From Paralichthys olivaceus (taxonomy: Eukaryota; Chordata; Actinopteri; Pleuronectiformes; Paralichthyidae): 64,000 nt of DNA. The notes beneath the pieces are model-generated. The model was not told the origin of the DNA. It searched no databases and saw only the letters and a program-made list of their open reading frames with translations. A program made the position numbers and the translations under genes. Location of the stretch: contig NC_091099.1 in NCBI RefSeq assembly GCF_024713975.1, positions 3,437,001 through 3,501,000 of the forward strand, in the 5' to 3' direction. This document shows positions 24,393-38,000 of this stretch, piece by piece (the first letter of the stretch is position 1; each line of letters opens with the position of its first letter).

Positions 24393-24979
24393 CAAGTAGA
24401 CACACACACACACACACACTCTCACACACACACGCACATGTGTCACTACTGAAACATGGAGATGCATGCACTTGCACTGGATCAGTCTGCTCTCTGCACA
24501 CGCACACATCATACAACAAGCATGTATTTAGTATGATGATGATAATGATGATGCAAGAACAGTCTGCTCACTATCTGCATCAAGACAACACACATACACA
24601 CCCGTATGTATGCACGTGCACGTGCACATACAGTAGTCTGCTCACCGCAGTGCCAGAGATGTCACATCACACAACTGCATCCACATTAAGCTTGGATGCT
24701 CTCTCTCTCTCTCTCCCTCTCTCCCCCTCCCAACCCTCTCTCTCTCTGACACACACACACGCACACACACACGCACAACAGGACAGGGACGCTGACTCGG
24801 ATAGATGGAGTCTCTCTGGGGCAGTGCGCCCCCACTGGCGGTGCCGGGTCGGTGCAGCTCGTGTGCGGGGTTAAAAGCGGCGGGCGGTGCGCCGGGGCTC
24901 CAGTGTGGGTGCGTTCGAACCAGGAGACGCAGAAAAGTTATCAGCGGGATTGTGAACCTGCAGCAGCAGCAGCAGCATC

Positions 24980-26462
24980 ATGGCCAACAAAGCCCAGCAG
25001 CCTCCTCACCTGCACCTGGCGGAGGTCACCGCGTCCCAGTTCCTGGACATCTGGAAACACTTCGACAATGACGGTACGATTCTCTCTTTCTCTCTAAAGT
25101 TCCTCCACACTCAGAAAACACGAGACATGAATAAGATCACTGCTGAAATATGCATCTGAAACACTCCAAAAACCTTTAGACTATCAAGATGTCTTATAAT
25201 AAAGAACAACCTCACAGCAAAACTATGATTTTGACATTTTAAAGTCACAATTCTGTCAATTCTAAAGCAAGGGAATCATTTTCTGGGCTTCTGTAAACTT
25301 AATTGGTAGTTCGAAATTACCCAAGGTACCTTAAAGGGATAATAAAGTGTGTAACTGATGAAAATATTGTTTGTCTTCATGTCTTCTATACTTGATAGAT
25401 GATAAAGTTAAAAGCAAAAATCCAAATAGGCACATTATTATTAATATTATTATTATTATTGTTGTTGAATTGATTTTGACTCTCGACTCAAGTGTTAGTT
25501 TGCACCAGTTAATCACTGTTTTTCTGTGGGTTTAAATCATCTATAACCACTGACAGTATTCATCAGTAATTGGCTGAGAATGATGCTCCTCACAGGGCTA
25601 TTGACATGTGTGTCCAGTCAAAGAGCAGCTCCATCGATAGGTGAAGACTCACGGCTGCAGATGGCTCCGAGCTGCAAAAATGGATTTATGGATTTATGAT
25701 GTCGTTGAAATGTCATGAAATGTTCTGCGTGTGTTAATTTCTCCCCCCTCTTTCCATATGGTCTCAATCTTGATCATCTTATTGTATTGATTCTTGCACA
25801 TCCTGTTCTTCACGTCTCACTCTGCAAATATCTGTGCGTGCACGTGTCTGTGTCACAGTGAGAGGACAGTGAGGACAATAGACACTTGTGTGGACAATGG
25901 ACAATTTGAAAAGAGAAAATCATCTTATTTTATTTCCAGCATCTCGTCCTTTTGTTAAAACGTCAAATCGGTGATGATCGGCTCTCATTACAGAATCAGA
26001 GGCAGGGAGGACAAGCACTGGTCTCTTTGGGGGGCCACTTAATTAGGAGATAAGATCAAACTGACAATGTTAACCAGCTCCCTGGTTTATTAGTTATCAG
26101 CTGCAGCCGGGCTAATTAAAATATCCATTCATCATCAGCCAGAAAAGTGAGTTAGTATGTGGGACATACTGGTCGTTATTAAACATCCTCAGTCCTGCTT
26201 GCTCACTCAACTTTCTCCAGATGTCCAACGAGGTGTGGATGTGTCGCAGTCATCTGTATCACACACACGCACACAAACACACAAACACACAAACACACAC
26301 ACACTTGGGAATTCATTGTGAACAGGATCTGTTTTTGATGCACACATGCAGAAACGTGCTCCTCAGGGAAATCAAGGTGGAATGAGGAGGTGGTAGGAGT
26401 GCAGAGGCTTTAGAGCCACAAAGATAAGTTATCATTTCTGTTTTTTAACTCTGTTTCTTGGT

Positions 26463-26498
<36 letters not shown>

Positions 26499-29022
26499 AC
26501 ATCAGTCCTGTTCCAACCAGGGTTTTAAGCCCGAACGCTGACATGTTTTACATATCGTGCTTTGCAAACCAAATACAACCCCACTGTGCATCAACTGATT
26601 TGGCTGGAGTGTGTGATTCCTGTGCTCATTATCCGGGGAGTGTCTGGTGTCTCGGGCAGCAGGAGAGGAGAACTAATTTGTTTGCTCAGATTAAGTAAAC
26701 ATCTCTGAGTTGCAGATAAAAATACACAAGAGGCGATGCACCCACACATGATGAAACCACATATTCCCCTGTTGGCCCAGGATCAAATCTCATCTGGATT
26801 GCATCTCTCTCTCTCTCTCTCTCTTCTCTCGCAGCTCCTCCACTCTCATCTTCCTCTGCCGTCACCGTTCAAACCTTTTCAATTCAGTCACTTCAAAGCT
26901 GCCAAAGGAAACAACTGCAGCTCCATTCGCTAATTATAGAACAGTTGCTGTCAATTATTTTTATTAACCTGAATACGTGGGAATTTGGAATATTGACACA
27001 AAATCTTCCCCTGGAATCGACCCAACTTTGATCCCAGCACAAGACATTTGAATAGACAGGGCTGAAGTCTGCTTTGAAAGGCAAATGCACTTCATATAGG
27101 GTTTGAAATATGAGTTGGTGCAGCTGCCCGGTTTCCTATGTCGGATCTTTAGAATCAGAACCAGAAGAGTAAATCTCCTGAGACTGACGCAGTATCCCAA
27201 AGAGGGTGCCAAAAGTGGTTTTGTGAGGCTTTTACTTTGGCAGCGGGTGCAAGATTTAAGAGGCTGTGCAGAGAGACTGAATTATATGCAGGCAAGTTGA
27301 AATGAGCCATCTCATTAAGACGTATATCCATCCATCCATTATCTACACCACTTATCCTTTTTAGTTAAGCGTGGCTGGGGACTGGAGCCCGTAAAAAAGT
27401 AGTTTAAAGTGAATTTGAGGTGAATAAATTTGGAGCTCTGCAGCCACTGGCAGTGATTTCCCACATCTACCCACCGATATAACATCATTGATATTCACTG
27501 TAGAGGATCAATCCCTGGACTGTGGACACTCTGGGAGCAAAGGACACAGTAATTAGGCTGCAGCACAAACCTTAAGCATGAAGTTGTGATATAGAACTCG
27601 TGCTGCATGTGAATAAACACAGATGCACAAATCTGAGCGCTGTACAGTCGCTGCATTTATTGAACGAACGACAGCGCTCCGGCCTGTAATCTGTCATAAA
27701 TCTATTTTTATTGTCAGTTTATCTCATTCCCCGTGTAGTTAATCACATTCTGTTCTGTTTAATTATCAAGCAGGTCTTTGCTCTCCGGAGAGCGAAATGT
27801 CAATAAAACCCACAGGAGGGAGGCTGGATAGCAGCGAGGCATTTGACTGTCCCACTTACTGAAACAGCACAGCTCGTGTTCATGGGTTTTGATCATATCA
27901 CTGAGGAGTGTGCATGCAGCCCCCCCCCCCCCCCCCCCCCCCCCCCCACACACACACACATACACACACTGCACATATGAAAATGTCCATGGTTAGAACA
28001 AAGACGTTAAGATGCTGCTCGGATAGAGAGAGGGACTCAGATATGAAGCTGAGGCACAGTTAGAGGGAGCGGAGAGGAAGTGGCATTATAATCTTTGTTA
28101 GTGTTTAATGAGGCCGCTCTGCCTTCCAGGGTTTTATTGAAGCAGCGAGTTACATCGTTTGGAGCCATCTGTCCGGCCGTTCAAAACGCTTGTTGATAGA
28201 ATATTGGCACCAGTCCACAGACTACCTGGGTGAAGCCAGCGCAACTCATTGGTCCTCTGAATAGGTTCTGTCAGGGCGCCCGAACACCAGGAATAAAGAT
28301 AAAATGAGACGAGGAGAAAATCGTCCACAGGATAAATTTGTCATCACAGAATCCAAAGATCTAATCTGACAGGATGATTGATAGCACACAGTGAAACAAG
28401 AGGAAGCTTCAGTTTCTGAGAAAACATTGTCACTTTCATAATTTATGTTAGCTTAAAAAAAAAAAAAGATAAACATGTCTGAAAATCTTTTTCTTTTAGG
28501 CATCACACTGTTGTTTCTCCCAGTGCAGACACTGTCATCCATATCGATTAGTCCCATTTGCCAAACTCCCCTCTGACTGCGTTATTGATCTTTGTGGAAT
28601 AAAAGAAGCTGCTTGTGGATCATCACCTTCAGAATCCTAAAGAAGCAATTTTCCATATATAGCTTCTCCTTGCGTGCAACCCTGTGAGTGCAGCCAGTCT
28701 TTGAGGAGTGATCAGTTTGCATCGTGTCAGTCAATAGTCTAATCTATTGAGCCAGAGGGGGGAAGAAACAGAGTTACGGCTAAAACGCTCATGTTTGAAT
28801 CGATAACGGCAAAAGTGCGATCTGTTTGACACTGCGACCACATCGGAGTTAATGGGCTTTCATGAAAGCCCTTGGTGGTGAAAGCTAAGATCAACATGGC
28901 GTTACGACCTGTTTGTCTCCCAGGTAACGGCTACATCGAGGGGAAGGAGCTGGAAAACTTCTTCAGGGAGCTGGAGATGGCCCGGAGAGGAGCAGGGGTG
29001 GTAAGTCTAGAGACTATAACTT

Positions 29023-29063
<41 letters not shown>

Positions 29064-32000
29064 ACCAGTCGGGCTTCACTTGTATTGGCTGCAATTCTTT
29101 TTCCAGGACCCTTCAAACCCCACATTCAGAGAAAAGATGAAGGAGTTCATGCAGAAGTTTGATAAGAACAAAGATGGACGGATTGAGATGTCGGAGGTGA
29201 GGATCTGGAGCTTTGTGTTTTATGCTTTAATATAATTATTTTCTTTAAAGGTTCAGTGTGTAGAATTTAGTGACATCTAGTGGTGAAGTGTCATGTTGCA
29301 GCTGAATACCCCTCACCTCACCCTCCCCTTCAAAACATGGAGAACCTGCATGTGGCAACTTCAGTCGTCATAAAACCTCAAAAGGTTTTTAGTTTGTCGA
29401 GTCTGAGCTACTGTACAAAACATGGCGGTCTCGTAGAGAGGACCTGCTCCTGATGTAAATATAAAGTATTTCAATATAAAGAAAACAACCATACACGAGT
29501 GAAAACATCACTAGGATTATTTTATATTCAATTTCTGCCAATAGATCCTTTTCACCTCAATCTTACACACTGAACCTTTAAAAGAAAAGTTTTTGCATTA
29601 ATGCTTGTTGCTTCCTCTCATCTAACTCTGTTGAGTTAGATGAGAGGATTAATATCACTCTCTTCCATGGCCAGCACCCAGAAGCATAAAGACTATAAAT
29701 AAAGCAAACAACGATACTCTTCTAAAATTGAAAAGCTTAACAATTTGGCAAATACACTTTGCGGCTGGCAGTAATATGATAAGATGTATATTACTCATAT
29801 ACAGTTTCCATACTTCAATCTGTGCAATTGCTTTGGGCCACTGCCATGCTCTAAAGATTTTCTATATGTGTAATTTTACTGTGTAAAATTACTGTATGTT
29901 AACTTCATTAAACTGTGACTCAGACCCAAAAAACTGACTTGAAGCAAAGCTTTGTGTTTTCTGCTTTTAGAGGAAGGTGAGAAAAAGTTATAAAAAGAAA
30001 ACAGTAGGATGATTCACAAAGCCAGAGGACTACAGCTCAAGTGAGAGGATTCAGAAACCCGATCAATACTCTGATCGGTGGTATAAAAGCCGTCTTTATC
30101 ATCGTCCCTGTAGAGCGTCAGTTCGGGATATTGCTTTCCCTCGATTTCACCATTTTCAGAGTGAGATGTGAAAGAGATGCAAAGAGGAGGATTTTCTGCA
30201 ATATCAATAATCCACCTCCAGCCGGCAAAATCTGCAAATGAGTTTTAGCTTCAATTATTGTAAAAAAAAAAAAATCCAATATAGAGCATCCGAAAACATC
30301 GTTTTTTAAAAGAATTCCAATTTAGGCATAGCCCTGCCACTGAGGTTACGTCTCTCTATTATTAATGTCTGAGGTGCCCATTTGAAGCTTTGCAGACGAA
30401 AAGCTCCCCAGCCTCATTTTTTTTGTCCCAGCTTTTTAACTCCACCATCTTGAGCCCTCACCACTTCCATTTCCCTGTCACTTGTCTCTCCAGCTGGCCC
30501 AGATTCTCCCAACTGAGGAGAACTTCTTGCTGTGCTTCAGACAGTTTGTCAGCTCCAGTGCTGAGTTCATGGCGGTAAGTGTGTTTCTGAGTGAGGTTAG
30601 ATGGACCGGTATGTTTCTTCTAATGCAAGGTGCGATGCTGCCCCCGATTAACAAACTGTTATTTCATTTGGTTCTTTGAGATACTTTTTGACTTCTTGCA
30701 CAAAAGCCTCTTGTTCACTGTGAATCGTAGTAAGGACAGGTTTGCTCTAACGAGCCGTTCGTTCAGGAGCCAGTCGACCATGCGAGGGCTGACAGCCTGC
30801 ATGTTCTCGTTTGTACCTACCAGCTAATTTCACGGATTAGTTCCCTGTCTGTGGTTGAAGGTCTGATACTAATTAGTGAAATTAACTGGAGAAAACCACA
30901 CGCTCAATGCCTCCATTGCACAAGGTTGCCTGTGTCTGCTGTTGAGACGTAGCAGTAGCATTTGAAATCGAGCAACAACACCTGCTCCGTCGTGAACTGG
31001 AGAAGTGGCCGAGCAGAAGAAAACGATAATGTTTGACGGGAGCGAGACGAGGAAAAGGACAGCTGAGGTTTCAATCCCTTCAGTTAATAACCCTCCTGTT
31101 GTTTCAGCTTATTTTAGCTGCAGTGTTTTTTTTGCTCAGCATCTAATCAGTGTTAATTACTCAGGCTGTAAATTGTTCTCTAAAGATGAAATGTGTTTGC
31201 TGGTCTATGGAGAAGTTATGGTTTGTCCTCAGACTGTCCATTGCTGCAGCTCCTCTTTTCAGCCTCTGTCTCAAACACTTGGTTTTAGCTTCTGTCTCTT
31301 TAAGACCCCTCTCTCCATAAAGCCAGCTGACCCATTCTTTTGTGATTGGTCAACCACTACCGCTTGGGGGCGTGTCAAGACTAGCTGCTAGCCGTGCATT
31401 ATGGGAATGTCGAGCATCTTGATGTCATGTGACATCACAAAACCCCAGAAGTATTGACTAATGTGTTTTCTGTGGAAAACAGGAGCTCCCTTTACCACAG
31501 AGGCTTTTTAACTTTGCAGAACTTTTACATCAACAAAAAAAATATAAACAGTAGATGTGTAATTTAAGCTAGTAAATGTATATAATACTGATGTTTAACA
31601 TCCATAAAGAAGCATGTGCGTTGGAGTATCGGTAGAGTAACAATAGTTCAAACAGCATCAGTGGTTTTGTTAGACAGAATCGTCATTTATATCACATACT
31701 AACTGCATGTGTAAAAATCTAGTTTATGGGAACATTTCACACACTTTCTGTTTTGCAGGAAACAAATGAAAAGTTGCAGGGAAAACTGATCCAGTGCAAT
31801 ATTGAAATGATAACATCTGTGTCAGTGTCAAATGTTAAAACAAGACGGTGGCAGTTAGCTGAGCAACCAAATCAGTTTGGCCACTCAGATGGATTTTTAT
31901 TGGGCTGATGCTAACACTGATATCAGGAAGTAAATAAAGAGAAACTAGAGAAAACATATTATTTACATATAAAACACAAAATGACTGCATTGTTTTCATG

Positions 32001-35000
32001 TTATTGCACATCAGCAAACATAAATGCTCAAGGGATCATATTGGCAGATTTTTACGAGTCAATCGATAAATAGCTCAGACTATTTTAATTCACAAAAACA
32101 AAATAACAATGCCCACTTCATTCTCTTACGTAACAACAGAGTTGTTTCTCTAAGAAATGGTTTTATATGAAAATCTTCGAGCACCATAAACAAGTTCAGT
32201 GCTGCTGTGAATTATGAATAATGAATGAACGTTGGAGTAACAAAAAGCCCTTTGCAGAGCTGAAAGGTACCAGCAACGGGAAAACCATTTATTCCACTAA
32301 ACGCCTTCAGAAGATAAGAAAATGGCAGATTTCGTGTTAGATCTGCTGCAGTGGAAAGGACGGAGTCAATTAGAAACCAATTACATGTCGGGGAAGAGGC
32401 TGTCCTCGTCTCCCGTGTCAAACTTAGAGGGAATAATGAAACGAGGGGTGGAGGATAAATGGAAAAGAAGCTGTGGAAAGAGAGAAGGATGCAAAGGGCG
32501 AACGGGAGAACGCGGGAACAGGGAGCACGTAAATGAAATGTCGATGGGAAGTAGAGAGCCGGAGTTTGAGAACATAAAACAAGAGCTGGGGATTAATCAG
32601 TCTTTGCCGAAGGGTGCGGGGCGGAGGAGGTGGGCAGAGAGGGTATTAAAGGGTTAGAATGAGGAAGCAGAACTTTCTATTTTCAGAGTCATATATAATG
32701 GATAACCACTGTACCACTGTAGTGCCTCTCTGCAGAGCCCAGAGGAGGAGCGGAGGAGAAGGGGGAAGGCCATCCATCTTTGATAAGGAGCCCTCCTTTG
32801 GACAGGGACAGCTGCTAGATTAAAACATTCATTAAAATGACTTTCTCTCCCTCCCTCATTTCTCTCTCCGTCTCTCGCCCTCCGCTCTGTATGTGGGCGG
32901 ATGGGATTGTATCGAAAACCGTGTGATTGCAGCCACGGTCCGCACTCTTGTGGTCGTCCCCCCCTCTGGGACGAGAGAAAAATCAAACTCTTAGCACGGT
33001 TAAAGAGCGAGCTGGGGATCGATCAGAGGGAATTTATGCATGGGGGGGGGGGGGGGGGGTGTAAATCAAGATGGAGGAAAGGGTCTTCAGAGAGAATTCC
33101 GCCCAGTGTTTTTTGATTTCTTTCAGGCATGGCGGCGATATGATACAGATCGCAGTGGTTATATTGAAGCAAATGAATTGAAGGTACGTCATGAATCATA
33201 TTTATTTTCTAATTCACACTATTTATTCATCTGTTCTTAAAAGTCCTCATACTTATGTTTATTTTGTTTTGTCTCCCCCCCCCCATGCACATTCACTCTC
33301 ATATCACATTCTCTACCAGAGCACTTTCCCAAAGGACTAATCAAATAGTTGCGCAGCCACTTAAACTGTATCCCATGTTTTTTCATATAATCACTTTCAG
33401 TTTATTTACATGTAATTCAAACTGTGAGTCTTGTTCTTCTACACCCACTAGATGTTCTGTGGTTTTGCACTAATAAAAAAGAAAGAAAGAGGCAAAATGG
33501 ATCAATTGTTTTGTGCTATGCTGAGTATCTTCCTCACTATGATACTAATCCTGAATCTGTTTGTATATTTAAAGGAAAAGAAATAGGAAATACTGGTGTT
33601 CACTTTGCAGCCAAATATTAGCTGAGAACACTGATAGTCTTCCCGGGTACAGGTGCTGCCATCTTCTGCTTTAGACGTAAAATGTGGAAAGGTATCGAGG
33701 TCCAGCTGATTCACGTGCTCAACCAATCGTGATTCAGTCTCAGCTGCCAGTCGTGGCGTTTAAACCCTTTTTTAAATTGCATCAAAAACCAAAATTACCA
33801 GAAAAATGAACAGTTAAACAAACGCCGGCGTGAATGGAACGATCTAAGATGACACGAGGCATCCTTGAGATTGTTTTGGACTCTGTCCCGTCCACGAACA
33901 TGGAGGAGTCAGGGGTTATGACCTGTTCTCTTTAGCTTGACTTTTGGGAGCGTTCCATCAGTGCAGTGGCATCAATCTCCTTAACAAAGAAAGCGAATCA
34001 GCATTTTTCCAGGAGCATTGATTCTTAAAAGACACTTGCACATTTATTTTCATATCTGACTGCAAAGAATCTTTAAGCATAAGAAAGTGACTGAATCCCA
34101 GCTGCAGGATTTTCCCTGTCAGGACCATCGAGTGGCATCTTTGCTAAAAAGGTCCAGTGTTGCACCGAGAGGTTTCCGTGCGTCACCTTGTTTTATATGT
34201 GAGGGCGGGTTTAGAACCAGACAACAGCTTTGACAGAGGAGAGTTAAGTGGCTGCAACACAGGAAATTCCCCAATGACCAGTTTTGTTCAGGTGAGGATT
34301 CAGATGCAAAAAGCTCCACAGATCACACAAATATTATTCACTTCAACACCTCCCGGAAACGTTGTGTCGAATCACGTTAAGGAAAAAGCTCCACACAGGG
34401 GAGTCGAGCATTAATGGGGTCAGTGGTTCTGCATGTACAGATTAGGCTGCTCCGGTTGTTATGGGATCGCATCTCTTCCAGCTGACCAGATACAGATGAG
34501 TTACTCAGGTGTGGCTTTTTAAAAAGCTTTGGGAAAATGCAAATCACAGACGACTGTGAGAGCACGTGGAAAATATTCGAGTACATTGACTCAGGTACTC
34601 CACATATTTTCTACTGCCTTACATTTACTCTGCAGATTAGGTTTTTAAATACAAAACACGAAACAAATGCACTCATTTTCTGACCTTTTCTTATCTTTCA
34701 TCCTTTCGCTCTTCCTCTGTTGTCATAATTTTGTCTTTCATTATTGTAAACTTTCTAAATATTAAGAAGATAGTAAAGTAAAGAACAGTATTGATGTTTC
34801 TGTTCACTGAAAACTGACATCAGAGACTTTCTCTGTTCGTTACTAAATGTGAATACGTCTGTCAGCTCTTTGAGATCTGATGGTGCTGTTGAATTCGATC
34901 TCGTCACTAATTAAAGCTCTTTCAAAGTTGTGATTCTTCAAGTAGCCTGTGTCTCTGCATGTTCCTGCTCACGTCTTTTCTTGCTCCGTCCTCAGGGCTT

Positions 35001-38000
35001 CCTGTCAGACCTGCTGCAGAAGGCGAACAGACACTACGACGACCAGAAGCTGCAGGAGTACACACAGACCATAGTAAGACTCACACTCACACATGGACTC
35101 GTTCATACTCAGGAGAACCACACATTTTTACTACTAACACGTTGATCAGACATATTTTAGTTCAAATTTAGTTTTAGCGTGATTCTATTTACCGTTGAAC
35201 AGGAAAAATATTTGTGTTCTCTCCTTCACACCGGATTGTAGTGAACTGGAGCAGAGATTGTAGATCGTATTTCAGGGTTTCACGACGGTAACGTCAGGAT
35301 AAAACACACAAATAAGCTGCTTACTGTGCATCTGTATCTCTCAAAGTAAGTTTAAGTACTATGAATAACCAAATTGCTGTTCACCTTTGTGGCCCGTGCA
35401 TTTCGATTCGATCTTGAGGTTTTAAGGAGTTTTGGAACGAACAAATAAATAATAAGAATTTTCCAGTCGCAGGAGAAGCAAAGTCAGACTCTGGTACTCT
35501 GGTACGTTGGCCTCCAGAGGGTGAGAGGACTATTTGCTTTTGGAACAGCAGCTTGCTTGCTGATATCAGCAGTTTCAGCTCCGGTGATGAACTCCATTGC
35601 AGCGGTGATGCTGTTGTTAGATCGTCCCAACACTCAAATGTTTATTGTGTATTCAGCTTCATCTTCTCAGACAAACTTCCTGCCAAAAATCAGCAAAAAC
35701 CGACAGCGTATATTTCAATTCTAAGACTAAATTTCACCTCCGATGATTTCCTTCATGTATAAAAACTCAGCGGAGCCGAGGAATCCTATAAGCACTGTGA
35801 GCCATGAGTAGGTTTTATGAGAGGTGTACATATCTGGCGTGCAGGATCTCAGAGGCTCTTCGTGTTGGTGGCAGCAGCGCTGTGCGGCTGAGTGGTCATG
35901 ACCCTCTGTGTCCTGCAGGTCGGGTGTTTACAGCCCAGATGTGCTCACATCTGCCTCTTCCTGGAAGCCCCAGAGCTGACCTGATTTACCGAAGCAGTTT
36001 CCTCAACATGCTTCTTCACAGATGTGTAACATAGAACACATATATACACAGCTATATTTTTCCATTGTACTATCTGGAATATCTCATGCTAACATTATGA
36101 CGATATATATTTGTACATATATACACGAGTCTACATGTGATTCTAAAATTCATACCTGGGTTTTATTGCTTTGGCTTTCGCAAGAAACACACTATTTTAT
36201 TTTATTTATACTTTAAATGTTTAAAAACTGTAATTAAATAATTTTTCATTTTAAATGAAACTCTCATATAAAACTATTAGACCTCTGTTCTGTAAAAGTT
36301 CACCATCATTCATCGGCTGAAATGTCTGATGCAAGTTTTATGGACAGTGCCTCAACTGGTCCTCTGTTAAAAAAAGTGTGGATGAATTATGGATGTCCAT
36401 TCTATTTCCCAGTCGCTGACATTCATGGGACCACATTTTCCTTCATCTTGACAGCATATACCTGTGAGAAAAAAATAAACTTAAAACCCAGATGCTTTCA
36501 GTTTCTCTCGTCTGTCTGTTCCTATCTCTGTTCTGCTCCCACTTTGTAGCTCAGGATGTTTGATCTGAATGGAGATGGGAAGCTGGGCCTGTCAGAGATG
36601 GCCAGGTAATTTCACTCACTTCTGCTCACTGTATAAATGTTGAAACACATCGCCTGCAGAAGCATTTGAATAATTTAACAGCTATTGTGTCCGCTAATGA
36701 AGTCCCTCTCCCCCCGCAGGCTTCTTCCTGTTCAGGAGAATTTCTTACTCAAATTCCAGGTAGAGAACGAGCAGCTTGTTTGCATTGATAATTAATGTCA
36801 CTGGTGACATTACATCTACAATTAATGTGCTGCTGCCCCGAGTTTAAATATTAATGATTAACTTCAATTCATCTGAGTTTTATTGCGACTGAGCCCGATA
36901 ATGAAAATCAGATCTTGTTCTTTCAGGGTGTCAAGTTGACCACTGAGCAGTTCAATGCCATCTTCACATACTATGATAAGGTCGGTGACACTCTACTTAA
37001 CGTGGTCATAACTAACACATGCTTTAAATTTCAGAAACTACACTTTTGACAGTTATGGAAAAATATGCCTTCTCTAATTCTTTTATTTTCATTCATTTGA
37101 TTTGAATTTTTTTATAAATAATCTCACAAACCACTGGTGCACTGCAGCGAAGACAGTTTCCCTTAAAGGCAGCTGTGGCTGAGGGTGTAGAGCGGTCGTC
37201 CACTAACCAGAAAGTTCAATCCCGTTCTTCCCCATTTGCATGCTGAAGTCTCCGTGTTCCCTCAAAGAGAAAGTGCTGCCCACAGATGCACTGTATGAAT
37301 GTGTGTGTTAACGCGTGAATGGCAATAAACTGTGACTGTGAAGATCTTTGAGCGGTGATGAGGACGAGAGAAGATCTTTATAAATACAGAACATTTTCTC
37401 TGCAGGTCTTGTTTGAGCCTTGGCATTAAAAGTCGGAGAGCATGAAGTCAGAAAAGAGCTTCACAGCAGTGGGGGGGTTTGCGTGCGCTCACGTCGCGGC
37501 TCGTTGGACTGAGGGCTTGCAGTCTCTCTTGCTCACTTGCGAGAGGGCGGGGTTGGATATTCAATTATGGATGAGCCAGTGGTCCAGTCCATCCATGTAG
37601 ACACTGCGAACAGCACACCACCATTTATGTGTGTAATTAGTTTCATCAGTTTGTTCTGAGCTCAGCCCTTGCAGCTGAAACGCAGGCAGCTGCCGTCACT
37701 GATGCTGAGACATCGTGCGCAGGCCGAACTGTGGCCGGTCAGCTGAACACTGACATGGCTCACAGTGCTTGCTGTGCCACCGCCCCAAACTGTGCGAGGC
37801 CTTGAAAAATGTCTGAAATGCAAGATAGCGTGCAACTTGGACAGACTGGCTGGTACCTGATGTCGCTGCGTTTTCCTGAAACTCTGCAGTGGCCGGGGTC
37901 TTTCATCCTTAAAGGGAAAATAAATAGAATTCTCCCTTTATTCCCAAGATCTGGGAGACTTCCGTCTAATCATCACAGAGCTCCTACAGTGTTAAAAAAT

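Larger units (their letters stand above)
19183..24979. other. pnp-calb2 intergenic region
   Basis: No gene is seen in 5.8 kb. It starts with the pnp 3'UTR (poly(A) signal not certain) and ends with the calb2 leader, where a (CAG)5 run sits just 5' of the ATG. In between are several (CA)n arrays, copies of teleost repeats near 19672-19790, 21350-21407, 22745-22970 and 24197-24392, and a striking nested inverted repeat at 22975-23194. Confidence 0.7.

Noticed and set aside
37176-37223. Possible tRNA gene (box A and box B motifs)
   Set aside because: The cloverleaf cannot be completed and the context is a SINE-like tail; treated as a tRNA-derived element.
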